From positions 2,817,665 through 2,881,664 of the forward strand of contig NZ_CP058952.1 of assembly GCF_013423785.1 (NCBI RefSeq): a DNA stretch of 64,000 nucleotides. The letters run 5' to 3'. Position 1 is the first letter of the stretch; each line of letters begins with the position of its first letter. The position numbers and the translations under genes are program-made. Shown piece after piece: positions 37,372 to 45,233 of the stretch. The notes below the pieces were generated by a model. That model was not told the DNA's origin and made no database searches. It saw nothing but the letters and a program-made list of their open reading frames with translations. Source of the stretch: Chitinibacter fontanus. Lineage in GTDB: Bacteria > Pseudomonadota > Gammaproteobacteria > Burkholderiales > Chitinibacteraceae.

Positions 37372-38535
37372 ATGACTGCCCCCATCATCATTATCGGTAG
37401 CGGTTTGGCCGCCTACAGCTTGGCACGCGAATTACGCAAGCTGGATACCACGACGCCGTTAACGGTGATCTCGCGGGATCATGCCGGGTTTTATTCCAAG
37501 CCGATGTTGTCCAATGCGCTGGCCAATAAAAAATCAGCGGCTCAGTTATTGATGAAATCGGCCGAGACTATGGCGGCAGAACTGGATGCGACTATTTTTC
37601 CGCATACTCAGGTGCGCAGTATTGATCCGGCGCTAAAAGAAATTCATTTGTGCGATGACACTATTTTGGCTTACCGAGACTTAGTGTTGGCGCTGGGGGC
37701 CGATCCAATTCGCTTGCCGCTGGCGGGTAATGCTGCCGATCAGGTATTGAGTGTCAACGATCTGGACGATTTTGTGCGCTTTAGCCAAGCCTTGCATGGC
37801 GCCAAGACGGTGGCTATTTTGGGCGCGGGTTTAATTGGCTGTGAATTTGCTAATGATTTATTGGCGTTGGGAATGAAGCCGATCGTGTTAGACCCCGCAC
37901 ATTGGCCCTTAGCCCGTCTGTTACCTGCTGAGGCTGGAAAACACTACGCACAGCGGCTGAGTGCCGCAGGCGTGGAGTTCAGATTTGGTGTGGCAGCGCA
38001 GTCTGTCGATAAACATAAGCATGCTTATCAATTGACCTTGAGTGATGGTGCGATGATGTGTGCTGACGTGGTTTTATCTGCAGTGGGCTTGCGGTCGCGG
38101 ACCCAATTGGCGCAAGCAGCGGGTTTACAGGTGAATCGGGGCGTGGTGGTTGATCGGCAATTGCAAAGCTCGCAGGTACACATCTATGCCTTAGGCGATT
38201 GCGCCGAGGTCGCTGGCTTAAGCCTGCCATTTGTGATGCCGATTATGCAGCAGGCTAGGGCATTGGCTGCAACCTTAGCTGGTACAAGCACTAGCGTGAA
38301 ATACCCTCCTATGCCTGTTGTGGTGAAAACTCCGGCGTGCCCCGCTGTGCTTGCACCACCCGCGATGGGGGCGCAAGGGGAATGGCAGATAGATGAGGAT
38401 GCGCAGGGGATGAGCGCACGCTTTGTTGATGCCGCTGGGGCGGTGCTGGGTTTTGGCCTATTAGGAGCTGCAGTGAGCCAAAAGCAGAGCTTAAGCCAGC
38501 AACTGCCTGCGGATCAGTTCGCCAACCCAAGCTGA
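37372..38535 (+). CDS. Rubredoxin reductase-type FAD/NAD(P)H oxidoreductase
   Basis: A 387-residue flavoprotein with the N-terminal FAD Rossmann motif IIIGSGLAAYSLARELRK, SKPMLSNALA, and a second NAD-binding loop ILGAGLIGCEFANDL (about residues 147-161). It ends its core with YALGDCAEV, as in rubredoxin:NAD+ reductases. The substrate assignment rests mainly on the rubredoxin gene 78 bp upstream. Its C-terminal 90 residues form the rubredoxin-reductase-like small domain. AAGGAG ribosome site before the ATG. Confidence 0.88.
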   Translation: MTAPIIIIGSGLAAYSLARELRKLDTTTPLTVISRDHAGFYSKPMLSNALANKKSAAQLLMKSAETMAAELDATIFPHTQVRSIDPALKEIHLCDDTILAYRDLVLALGADPIRLPLAGNAADQVLSVNDLDDFVRFSQALHGAKTVAILGAGLIGCEFANDLLALGMKPIVLDPAHWPLARLLPAEAGKHYAQRLSAAGVEFRFGVAAQSVDKHKHAYQLTLSDGAMMCADVVLSAVGLRSRTQLAQAAGLQVNRGVVVDRQLQSSQVHIYALGDCAEVAGLSLPFVMPIMQQARALAATLAGTSTSVKYPPMPVVVKTPACPAVLAPPAMGAQGEWQIDEDAQGMSARFVDAAGAVLGFGLLGAAVSQKQSLSQQLPADQFANPS

Positions 38536-38548
38536 TAGCCACGACTGA

Positions 38549-39349
38549 CTAGTTGATTGTGGCGCGCAATTGCAGCGGTTTTATGCCAAATTGCAATTGA
38601 AAACGAGCGCTAAATCGTGAGGCCGATTGATATCCACACTGCTGGGCAATCTGGCCGATCGCGTGTTTGGAGGTTTGGATCAGCCCAAGCCCGATATTGA
38701 GTCTGATGCGTTCCAAGATTTCACGGAATGATTGGCCTTCCTGTTGTAACTGCCGCCGCAAGGTGGATGCGCCTAGATTGAGCTGTTTGGCCATCAGCTC
38801 TACCGTCCATTCTCGCGCTGGCTCCAGCATAATCAGCATCTGCACACGCTGCGCCACCGTATCATCACGATGGCTCAGCAGTGCTGTCGCAAAGCCAGAT
38901 AAGGTGAGCGCCAGCAATAAGCCAGCAGCGCGATGCTCGATTAGTTCCACGGGCTCATTGTTGGCAATCGCATTAAATAGCTCATCCCAGAGCAGGGCCA
39001 TGGTCGCGGATAATTTCTCGCACAGCCGGGGCGCTTGCTGTAGCGCTGTCTGCACCGCAGCAGGATGGTTTTGACGAAATTGCTCGATCAGGCCTGGTGC
39101 AATAGTCAACACCTCACAGGCGTAGCCATGAACATCAGGCTGATTGGTCAGCGTCAGTTGCAGGCCTGCGGGGGCGATCAAAATATCGCCAGCGCGGGCG
39201 ATATAGGTTTGTTCATTAAGCCAGATATGTTTTTCACCATGCCGAATTCGCATCAAGGTGGGCTGCAAGCAGCTGACTTGGCGGAGTTGCTGAGTGGATT
39301 TGGCGTAAATCATACTTTGCTGAATTTGGCGAATTTGTATCTGGCTCAT
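38549..39349 (-). CDS. AraC-family transcriptional regulator
   Basis: A protein of about 266 residues with an N-terminal cupin-like sensing region (LRQVSCLQPTLMRIRHGEKH, LIAPAGLQLTL) and a C-terminal double helix-turn-helix (MAKQLNLGASTLRRQLQQEG and IGQIAQQCGYQSASRFSARF). Ligand and targets are not clear. It converges with the rubredoxin reductase gene. The frame starts at 39370, but the Met at 39349 is the likelier start. Confidence 0.87.
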   Translation of the reverse strand: MSQIQIRQIQQSMIYAKSTQQLRQVSCLQPTLMRIRHGEKHIWLNEQTYIARAGDILIAPAGLQLTLTNQPDVHGYACEVLTIAPGLIEQFRQNHPAAVQTALQQAPRLCEKLSATMALLWDELFNAIANNEPVELIEHRAAGLLLALTLSGFATALLSHRDDTVAQRVQMLIMLEPAREWTVELMAKQLNLGASTLRRQLQQEGQSFREILERIRLNIGLGLIQTSKHAIGQIAQQCGYQSASRFSARFQLQFGIKPLQLRATIN

Positions 39350-39412
39350 GTAGATAGACCAATAAGTCAAGCAGGCATCATCATACGGCTGCTAAAGTGG
39401 CTCGGGTAGCTG

Positions 39413-39442
39413 CTTGCCGTCAAGTTAGGTGCCTGACGGCAA
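39413..39442. repeat. Hairpin between the AraC and YbhB genes
   Basis: TTGCCGTCA (39414-39422) pairs with TGACGGCAA (39434-39442). No T tract, so at best a weak terminator of the YbhB-like gene on the minus strand. Confidence 0.4.
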
Positions 39443-39453
39443 CAAGTCACTGC

Positions 39454-39987
39454 TTATTTTGCGCGTTGGTAAGTGGCAATCAGCTCGGCTTTACCCAATG
39501 CATGCTGATTGAGCATATAGCCAACTAGCGCGCCGCTGGCATTGGCATCGAGTGGCAGTTGTGGCACGTCCAGTGCCCAGACCGTATGAATATAACGGTG
39601 CGCCTTATCGCCAACGGGTGGGCATGCGCCACCGTAAGCTGCGGTACCAAAGTCTGTTCGTCCTTGTTGTGCACCCTGCGGCACCGTACCGGCGGCAATT
39701 GACGTGATTTGCGCTGGGATATTTACCACTGTCCAGTGCCACCAGCCGCTGCCTGTTGGCGCGTCAGGGTCGTACACCGTAATGGCAAAGCTTTTCGTCC
39801 CTGCCGGTGCATTTTGCCACTGCAATTGCGGAGATTGATTACCACCATTGCAGCCAAAACCAGCAAATTCTTGGCGCTGATTCATGGGCTGATTGGCGAT
39901 GAGGTCAGTGCTTGTGAGTTTGAAGTCGGCTGCTACCGCGCTAAAGCTGCACAATAAGCTGATGAGTAAAGGTGCGATTTGTTTCAT
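39454..39987 (-). CDS. YbhB/YbcL-type phosphatidylethanolamine-binding-like protein, exported
   Basis: A 177-residue protein with a signal peptide (LLISLLCSFSAVAA). The mature part is a PEBP fold: GGNQSPQLQWQNAPAGTKSF, VYDPDAPTGSGWWHW and GGACPPVGDKAHRYIHTVW, where the D-P-D-A-P and the PP-x-HRY segments form the anion pocket. Periplasmic YbcL-like proteins exist, but physiological ligands are unknown. ATG 39987 has an AGGAG site and starts the signal peptide. Confidence 0.9.
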   Translation of the reverse strand: MKQIAPLLISLLCSFSAVAADFKLTSTDLIANQPMNQRQEFAGFGCNGGNQSPQLQWQNAPAGTKSFAITVYDPDAPTGSGWWHWTVVNIPAQITSIAAGTVPQGAQQGRTDFGTAAYGGACPPVGDKAHRYIHTVWALDVPQLPLDANASGALVGYMLNQHALGKAELIATYQRAK

Positions 39988-40123
39988 GGCTGGTTCTCCT
40001 AAGTGAGCCGTCATCATACAAAGTGCTTGATTAGCTGTTTGTGCCGGAACGCTCTATTTTTAGCCTCAAACGCTCAATATGCATTCTTTATTGTTGCTAA
40101 GAAAGCGTTGTAGGTGAAATGAC

Positions 40124-40148
40124 AAAAGCGGGCATGACGCCCGCTTTT
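40124..40148 (-). terminator. Terminator after the sugar-binding protein gene
   Basis: GCGGGC/GCCCGC stem with flanking A4/T4, symmetric. It lies just downstream of the minus-strand stop. Confidence 0.75.
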
Positions 40149-40165
40149 GCTCGTAACCCAAATAC

Positions 40166-41410
40166 TTATTTTTTCGCTAACCGTTTATTCCAAGCTGCAA
40201 CGGCTTCATCAAGCGCTTGTTTGACTGGAATGCGGCCTTGAATTGCGGCATCAATTTTATCGTTCATCAATTTATGCATCATGGCTTCATCGGGCACATC
40301 ACGGATCATGAAGTGGCGTGATTTATCAATGGTGAGTGCGCCCATTTTGAATGCAACTTTGCCTAAATCATTCGGATCGTTCATCACCGGATCATTGGCC
40401 AGTGTTGCATTGGCTTTCTTAGTGGATGCATAGGTGTTAGACGCTTTCGAGAACTCAAGCTGTACCGCATCGCTGGTGATGTATTGCGCCGCCTTGGCTA
40501 CCGCAGCCATATTTTTCTGGCCTTTCGGTACCACATACATTGTGCTCCAGCCGCCAAATGAAGCGGTTTTAGCATCATTGAGCGGGAAGCTGGTTACGCC
40601 AGCGGCAGCATAGGCGCGTGGGTTGGCATCTTTAATCTTGATAACCGCATGGCCACCTTCAGCAAACATCCCGATACTATTATTGGCAAAACCAGCAATT
40701 TGTTTATCAAAGGTCAGGCTGGTGTCTTTGACAATAATGCCTGCTTTATAAGCATCGGCAAATTTTTGCACTAAAGCGATATGAGCTGGGCTATTAAATA
40801 CTGCTTTATTGTCTTTGACTAATGGTAATCCTTGGAATAAAAACCAGGTTTGAAAACCGTCTTGCAATTTAGGTGCCCAACCCGGTTTGCCTGTTTTATC
40901 TTTTATTTTTTTCGCCGCAATAAATACATCATCAACGGTATTAAATTCTGGCTTTACCCCTGCCTTAGCCAGCATGTCTTTGTTGTAAACCATTACTGCG
41001 GTGACTTGATAAGAAGGGAAACCATAAATCTCACCATTTTTGCTGGCGTTTTGGATTGCGGCATCAGTATATTGATTTTTAAATGGTGCAATTTCTTTTG
41101 TGACTGGGGTAAGTAGTTTAGGAGCCATTTCGTTCATCCATTCGGCTGGCACCATTACCAAGCCAGGTACTTTGCCCTCTGCGACCGCGGCAACGATCGC
41201 AGGTTTCATGCCGCCCCACGTGAGATCTTTGTGAACTAATTCAATTTCTTTTTGTGATGCATTAAAATCATTGACTATTTTCTGATGGTAAGCATCATAA
41301 GTGCCACCTAATGCATGCGACCAAAACTCAACCTGAACTGCGGCTGTGGCTGAAATACTACTGCCAGCAAATAAACTTGCACAGATAAAACTAATTGGTT
41401 TGATTTTCAT
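40166..41410 (-). CDS. ABC-type sugar-binding lipoprotein-like periplasmic protein (family 1)
   Basis: A 414-residue exported solute-binding protein. It has a signal peptide (to SATAA), the mature start VQVEFWSHALGG, then EIYGFPSYQVTAVMVYNKDM and FGGWSTMYVVPKGQKN. These are typical of the carbohydrate/glycerol-3-phosphate cluster (UgpB/MalE-like). No permease or ATPase genes are next to it, so it is an orphan here. Nearness to the mannosidase operon makes mannose or a manno-oligosaccharide a plausible ligand (inference). It is separately terminated at both ends, so it is not part of that operon's message. Confidence 0.85.
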   Translation of the reverse strand: MKIKPISFICASLFAGSSISATAAVQVEFWSHALGGTYDAYHQKIVNDFNASQKEIELVHKDLTWGGMKPAIVAAVAEGKVPGLVMVPAEWMNEMAPKLLTPVTKEIAPFKNQYTDAAIQNASKNGEIYGFPSYQVTAVMVYNKDMLAKAGVKPEFNTVDDVFIAAKKIKDKTGKPGWAPKLQDGFQTWFLFQGLPLVKDNKAVFNSPAHIALVQKFADAYKAGIIVKDTSLTFDKQIAGFANNSIGMFAEGGHAVIKIKDANPRAYAAAGVTSFPLNDAKTASFGGWSTMYVVPKGQKNMAAVAKAAQYITSDAVQLEFSKASNTYASTKKANATLANDPVMNDPNDLGKVAFKMGALTIDKSRHFMIRDVPDEAMMHKLMNDKIDAAIQGRIPVKQALDEAVAAWNKRLAKK

Positions 41411-41554
41411 GATTTGACTCCACTTTGTGTTTTGATTTAGAAATGGTGTGGGTAAATCATGAACTTTAATTAATAATTTGTTAAGTATTAAATGCTGGCT
41501 TGTAAATATTTACTTTATGTTTTTGTCATGTGTTTTTTAATTGAATTTTAAAAA

Positions 41555-41600
41555 AATTATTAGGGCATAATGGCATCGATTTGGCGCCAGTATGCCCTGA
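41555..41600 (-). terminator. Terminator of the mannose-type operon
   Basis: On the minus strand AGGGCATA pairs with TATGCCCT, followed by a short AT stretch and T7. It lies 20 bp after the AGE isomerase stop. Confidence 0.75.
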
Positions 41601-41619
41601 TTCATTAAAATCAAATAAT

Positions 41620-42813
41620 TCATTGATCCAGTACATTGAGCACTTCGTAGCAAGCGCCCATCGTGTGGTAATCCACTTTGCCCGCTGGGCTTTTCTCATT
41701 ACTGTATTTGCGATTGTCAGCAGTTAAGATCCGCCACCACCCTCCGTGCTGATGATCAACAAAATGTTGCCAGCTATACGCCCACAGCCGTTGATAATCA
41801 TCCCAATAAGTCGGCTGGCCGGTGCGCTGCGCGAGTAGGGCGGCGGCGGCGAGGCTTTCGGCTTGCACCCAGAAATATTTATCGCTATCGCAAATACTAA
41901 AGTCGGGCGCAAAGCCGTAATACAAGCCGCCGTGTTCGGTATCCCATGCGCGCTGCATCGCGGTGGTAAACAGTGCTTCAGCCCGCGGCAGCAGCCAAGG
42001 CAAGGGGCGATGGCGCTCCAGAATTAGCAGTAATTTTGCCCATTCGGTCAGATGACCCGGCTGAAAACCCCAAGGGCGGAAAATATTGGTTTTATCATCG
42101 CGGTTGTAATCCCAATCCACTGACCAATCGGCGTGGTAATGCTCCCAGATCAGGCCGCCAGCTAAAGCCGCTTGGCGGTTGCAAATATGCTCGGCCAGTA
42201 GTTCGGCACGATCTAGGTATTTCATCTCGCCCGTCGCTTCAAATGCCGCCAACATTGCTTCGCAGGCGTGCATATTGGCGTTTTGCCCGCGATAGGGTTT
42301 TAGGCTCCAATCTGCGCTAGCCTCGTCGGCATACAGGCCAAACTCGGGCTGCCAGAAGCGTGTTTCCATGACTTGCCAGGTTTCTTCTAGCCAATCGCTC
42401 GCCTCACTCACCCCAGCCATGAGGCCGTGCGCATAAGCGAGCAAGACAAAAGCGAGGCCGTAGCAGTGATTGGTGTCGTCGTCGATCTGCGCTTGGCCGT
42501 TTTGCCATTGCAATTGCCATGCGTAGCCGCCGGTGTGCGGATTGCGATGCGCTGTGCGCAAAAAGTCCAAACCATGCTTAGCTGCCGCCAGATATTCCAT
42601 ATTGCCAAATTGCCGATAGGCCATTGCATAGTTAAAAACAAAGCGGGTGCTGCTGACCAAATGGCGGGTGCTGGCGTCATACACCGTGCCGTTGTCGCGA
42701 TAGAAGTGATAACAACCGCCGCTCGCGTCGATGGCGCGCGGGTGGTAAAAGCCCAGCGTATGACGGATATGATCGAGCAGGGTGGTGGGCTGTTTGAAAT
42801 CAGGCAAGTGCAT
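41620..42813 (-). CDS. AGE-family epimerase/isomerase, probable mannose isomerase
   Basis: A 397-residue (alpha/alpha)6-barrel sugar isomerase of the N-acylglucosamine 2-epimerase superfamily. Landmarks are STRFVFNYAMAYR, HCYGLAFVLLAYAHG, NANMHACEAMLAAFEAT, FRPWGFQPGHLTEW and KVDYHTMGACYEVL, with the His residues expected in the active site. In this superfamily, mannose isomerase (mannose to fructose) best fits the neighbourhood of a GH125 mannosidase. An N-acylglucosamine 2-epimerase or cellobiose epimerase cannot be fully excluded. Its start overlaps the LacI stop by 14 bp. Confidence 0.82.
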   Translation of the reverse strand: MHLPDFKQPTTLLDHIRHTLGFYHPRAIDASGGCYHFYRDNGTVYDASTRHLVSSTRFVFNYAMAYRQFGNMEYLAAAKHGLDFLRTAHRNPHTGGYAWQLQWQNGQAQIDDDTNHCYGLAFVLLAYAHGLMAGVSEASDWLEETWQVMETRFWQPEFGLYADEASADWSLKPYRGQNANMHACEAMLAAFEATGEMKYLDRAELLAEHICNRQAALAGGLIWEHYHADWSVDWDYNRDDKTNIFRPWGFQPGHLTEWAKLLLILERHRPLPWLLPRAEALFTTAMQRAWDTEHGGLYYGFAPDFSICDSDKYFWVQAESLAAAALLAQRTGQPTYWDDYQRLWAYSWQHFVDHQHGGWWRILTADNRKYSNEKSPAGKVDYHTMGACYEVLNVLDQ

Positions 42814-43801
42814 GGCTAGCTCCTTCTGTGGCGGTGCTGTGGCGCAAAATCAGATCAATAGGGTGCAGCTCATCGCGAACAGTTTGATGGCTGGCGTGCT
42901 GTAGCAATTGCGTAATACCAGCGCTACCCAGCGCGGCTTTATCGACGGCAATCGTTGAGAGCTGCAATGCGTCGGCGGCGGCAATATCGTCAAACCCGGC
43001 GACCGCGATCTGCTGCGGCACAGCCACGCCACGCGCGCGCAGTTGCGCCAGTATCTCCAGTGCGCACAAGTCGTTGTAGGCGACAATCGCATCGGGCGGC
43101 GTTGCTAACTTCAATAATTCATCCAGCGCCTGTTCAACCCCGGCCTGTAAGCTCAGCCCAGCAGGGATCAGCACTTCTAACGCGGGGTCGGCCAAACGCT
43201 GCGCGGCAAACAGCGCCATGCGATAGCCGCGTTCGCGCAGCCGAATCGAGTGATGCGCGAGCGAACCCGACACAAAGGCGATACGCTGGCGGCCGCTCGC
43301 GATTAAATGTACGGTCATCGCCTGCGCACCGGCCTGATTGTCTGGGTTGATGCTGGGCACAAACGGTGCCGCGGTATCGACCATGGTTAATGGTTTGCCC
43401 AGCGCCTGAATCGCCGCCAGTGTGGCAGGCTCGATATAACCGACGACCAAAATCGCATCAATCTCTTGCTGTAATACCTGTCGGCGTATTGAGCTGGAGG
43501 CATTGATACTAAAAGGCTTTAGCTCAATACCCTGTTGGGCGCAGACCATCTCTGCACCGCACCGCACTTCGGCGTAAAACGGCGCGGCTGCGGCGGTGGC
43601 GTGATCGGCATGCATTAAAAACAAAATCCGCTCAATCGGTTTGGCTTGCAGCCGGGCAATATCGTAGCCCAAGCTCTGCGCCAGCCCTAGCACCTGCTGG
43701 CGCGTTGCTTCTGACACGCCTGCCTGATGTTTCAGCGCCCGCGAGGCGGTGCCAACCGACACGCCAGCGGCTTGAGCCAATTCACGTAAACTAATGCTCA
43801 T
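42800..43801 (-). CDS. LacI-family transcriptional regulator
   Basis: A 333-residue repressor with the N-terminal HTH (SLRELAQAAGVSVGTASRAL), hinge, and a periplasmic-binding-like effector domain (VVGYIEPATLAAIQALGKPL, GFDDIAAADALQLSTIAVDK). It should respond to a sugar released by the neighbouring glycosidases, and candidate palindromes lie near 48.34-48.49 kb. The ATG at 43801 has an AAGGAGG site and overlaps the GH125 stop (ATGA), so it is translationally coupled. The frame is open to 43888. Confidence 0.9.
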   Translation of the reverse strand: MSISLRELAQAAGVSVGTASRALKHQAGVSEATRQQVLGLAQSLGYDIARLQAKPIERILFLMHADHATAAAAPFYAEVRCGAEMVCAQQGIELKPFSINASSSIRRQVLQQEIDAILVVGYIEPATLAAIQALGKPLTMVDTAAPFVPSINPDNQAGAQAMTVHLIASGRQRIAFVSGSLAHHSIRLRERGYRMALFAAQRLADPALEVLIPAGLSLQAGVEQALDELLKLATPPDAIVAYNDLCALEILAQLRARGVAVPQQIAVAGFDDIAAADALQLSTIAVDKAALGSAGITQLLQHASHQTVRDELHPIDLILRHSTATEGASHALA

Positions 43802-45228
43802 GCGGCCTCCTTCGCAGGCGTGGCCAGCAGCGTAGGGTGTTGTTGAGCGATGTTTAAAATCAGCTCGCCAAACAAGGTGTTCGCCCACGCAAACCAGCCG
43901 CGGGTAAAGTCGCTGGGCGCATCGGGGTGAAATGACTCATGCATCAGCGCCGTGCCGCCATCGCTGGCGCATAGCATCGCGAGACAGCGGCAAATTTCAG
44001 CAGCATCGGTGCTGGTCAGCGCTTGCATAATGATGCTCATTGGCCAGATGCGCGGCGCCAGCGTGTGCGGGCTACCGACTCCGGCGAATTGTTGATCGGC
44101 GCTGTGGAAAAACCACGGGTTGTCGCTAGATAAAATAAAGCGACGGGTATTGGCGTAGACCTCAGTATTGCTATGGCTTGTATCGAGATACGGTAGCGAA
44201 AGCAAGCTAGGTACATTGGCGTCATCCATCATCAGCGCATTGCCATAGCCATCCACCTCATACGACCAGATCGTGCCGTACTTGGGGTGCTGTACTTGCG
44301 CGTGTTGGTGCAAAGCTGTTTCTACTTCATCGGCCAGTGCGCGGCAGCGCTGCGCCAAGGTTGTACCATCGTCGTGCTCAGTAGCCGGAGCGGTCGGGAA
44401 ATGAATGTCCAGTAAACTCGCCAGTTGGCGCAGGCTCACCACGGCAAACAGATTACTTGGCACCAAAAACGGCAAGATGCAGGCGTCGTCGGATGGGCGG
44501 AACATCGACGCAATCAGCCCCACCGGCTTGAGCGGATTACCCATGCCATTGCATGGCAAGGTATCGGATTGCCAGTGCGTGGTGCGGGTAAAGCGATACG
44601 GCCCGGCATCGTGTTTGCGTTGCTGCGCCTGCATCGTGCTGACCGCCAAGCGCATCGCTGCCAGCCAGTGGGCATCAAAAACGCTGGCGTCTTGCGTGGC
44701 CTGCCAATAGCCGTGCGCCAAGCGGATTGGGTAACACAGCGAATCGAGTTCCCATTTACGCTCATGCGCACCCGGCAACATCGTGGTGTGGTCACCCAGC
44801 CATTCGCCACTTTGATCAGCTTGTGCGCTGTCGATTTTGCTCACAGCCCTGGGGCGCGGAAAATCGTTGGGCCAGCTAAAAGCGTTGGCGTAGGGATCGA
44901 GCAAAATACAGCGCGCCTGCCGGCGGATCAGCCCTGCGATCAATTTAGCGAGCTCGGCATCTTGGCTGGCAAACGGCAGGTAGGGCCAGACTTGCGCGCT
45001 GCTATCACGCAGCCACAGCGCATTGATGTCGCCAGTAATCACCCACGTATCGGGCTGGCCTTGTTCGTCTTCACGGTAAAACACCGTGGTGTCGAGCGTA
45101 TTGGGGTAGCAATTAAGCCACAGCTGGCGCAGCGCGGGATCGCTAATCTGCGCCGCAATCTGGCGCAGTGTGGCCTCGATGATGGGCGAGCTAAATTGCG
45201 CTCGGGCAGGGCGTTGATTGAGACTCAT
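43798..45228 (-). CDS. GH125 exo-alpha-1,6-mannosidase
   Basis: A 476-residue cytosolic-type enzyme (no signal peptide) of the former DUF1237 family. Diagnostic segments are WVITGDINALWLRDSSAQV, ARCILLDPYANAF, KWELDSLCYPIRLA, DGYGNALMMDDANVPSLLS and IWPMSIIMQALTS. The family removes alpha-1,6-mannose from N-glycan or mannan-type oligosaccharides. It starts 5 bp after the upstream glycosidase stop, with GTGGAG as ribosome site, and overlaps the LacI start. Upstream in-frame starts reach 45255. Confidence 0.92.
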   Translation of the reverse strand: MSLNQRPARAQFSSPIIEATLRQIAAQISDPALRQLWLNCYPNTLDTTVFYREDEQGQPDTWVITGDINALWLRDSSAQVWPYLPFASQDAELAKLIAGLIRRQARCILLDPYANAFSWPNDFPRPRAVSKIDSAQADQSGEWLGDHTTMLPGAHERKWELDSLCYPIRLAHGYWQATQDASVFDAHWLAAMRLAVSTMQAQQRKHDAGPYRFTRTTHWQSDTLPCNGMGNPLKPVGLIASMFRPSDDACILPFLVPSNLFAVVSLRQLASLLDIHFPTAPATEHDDGTTLAQRCRALADEVETALHQHAQVQHPKYGTIWSYEVDGYGNALMMDDANVPSLLSLPYLDTSHSNTEVYANTRRFILSSDNPWFFHSADQQFAGVGSPHTLAPRIWPMSIIMQALTSTDAAEICRCLAMLCASDGGTALMHESFHPDAPSDFTRGWFAWANTLFGELILNIAQQHPTLLATPAKEAA

Positions 45229-45233
45229 GCGAT

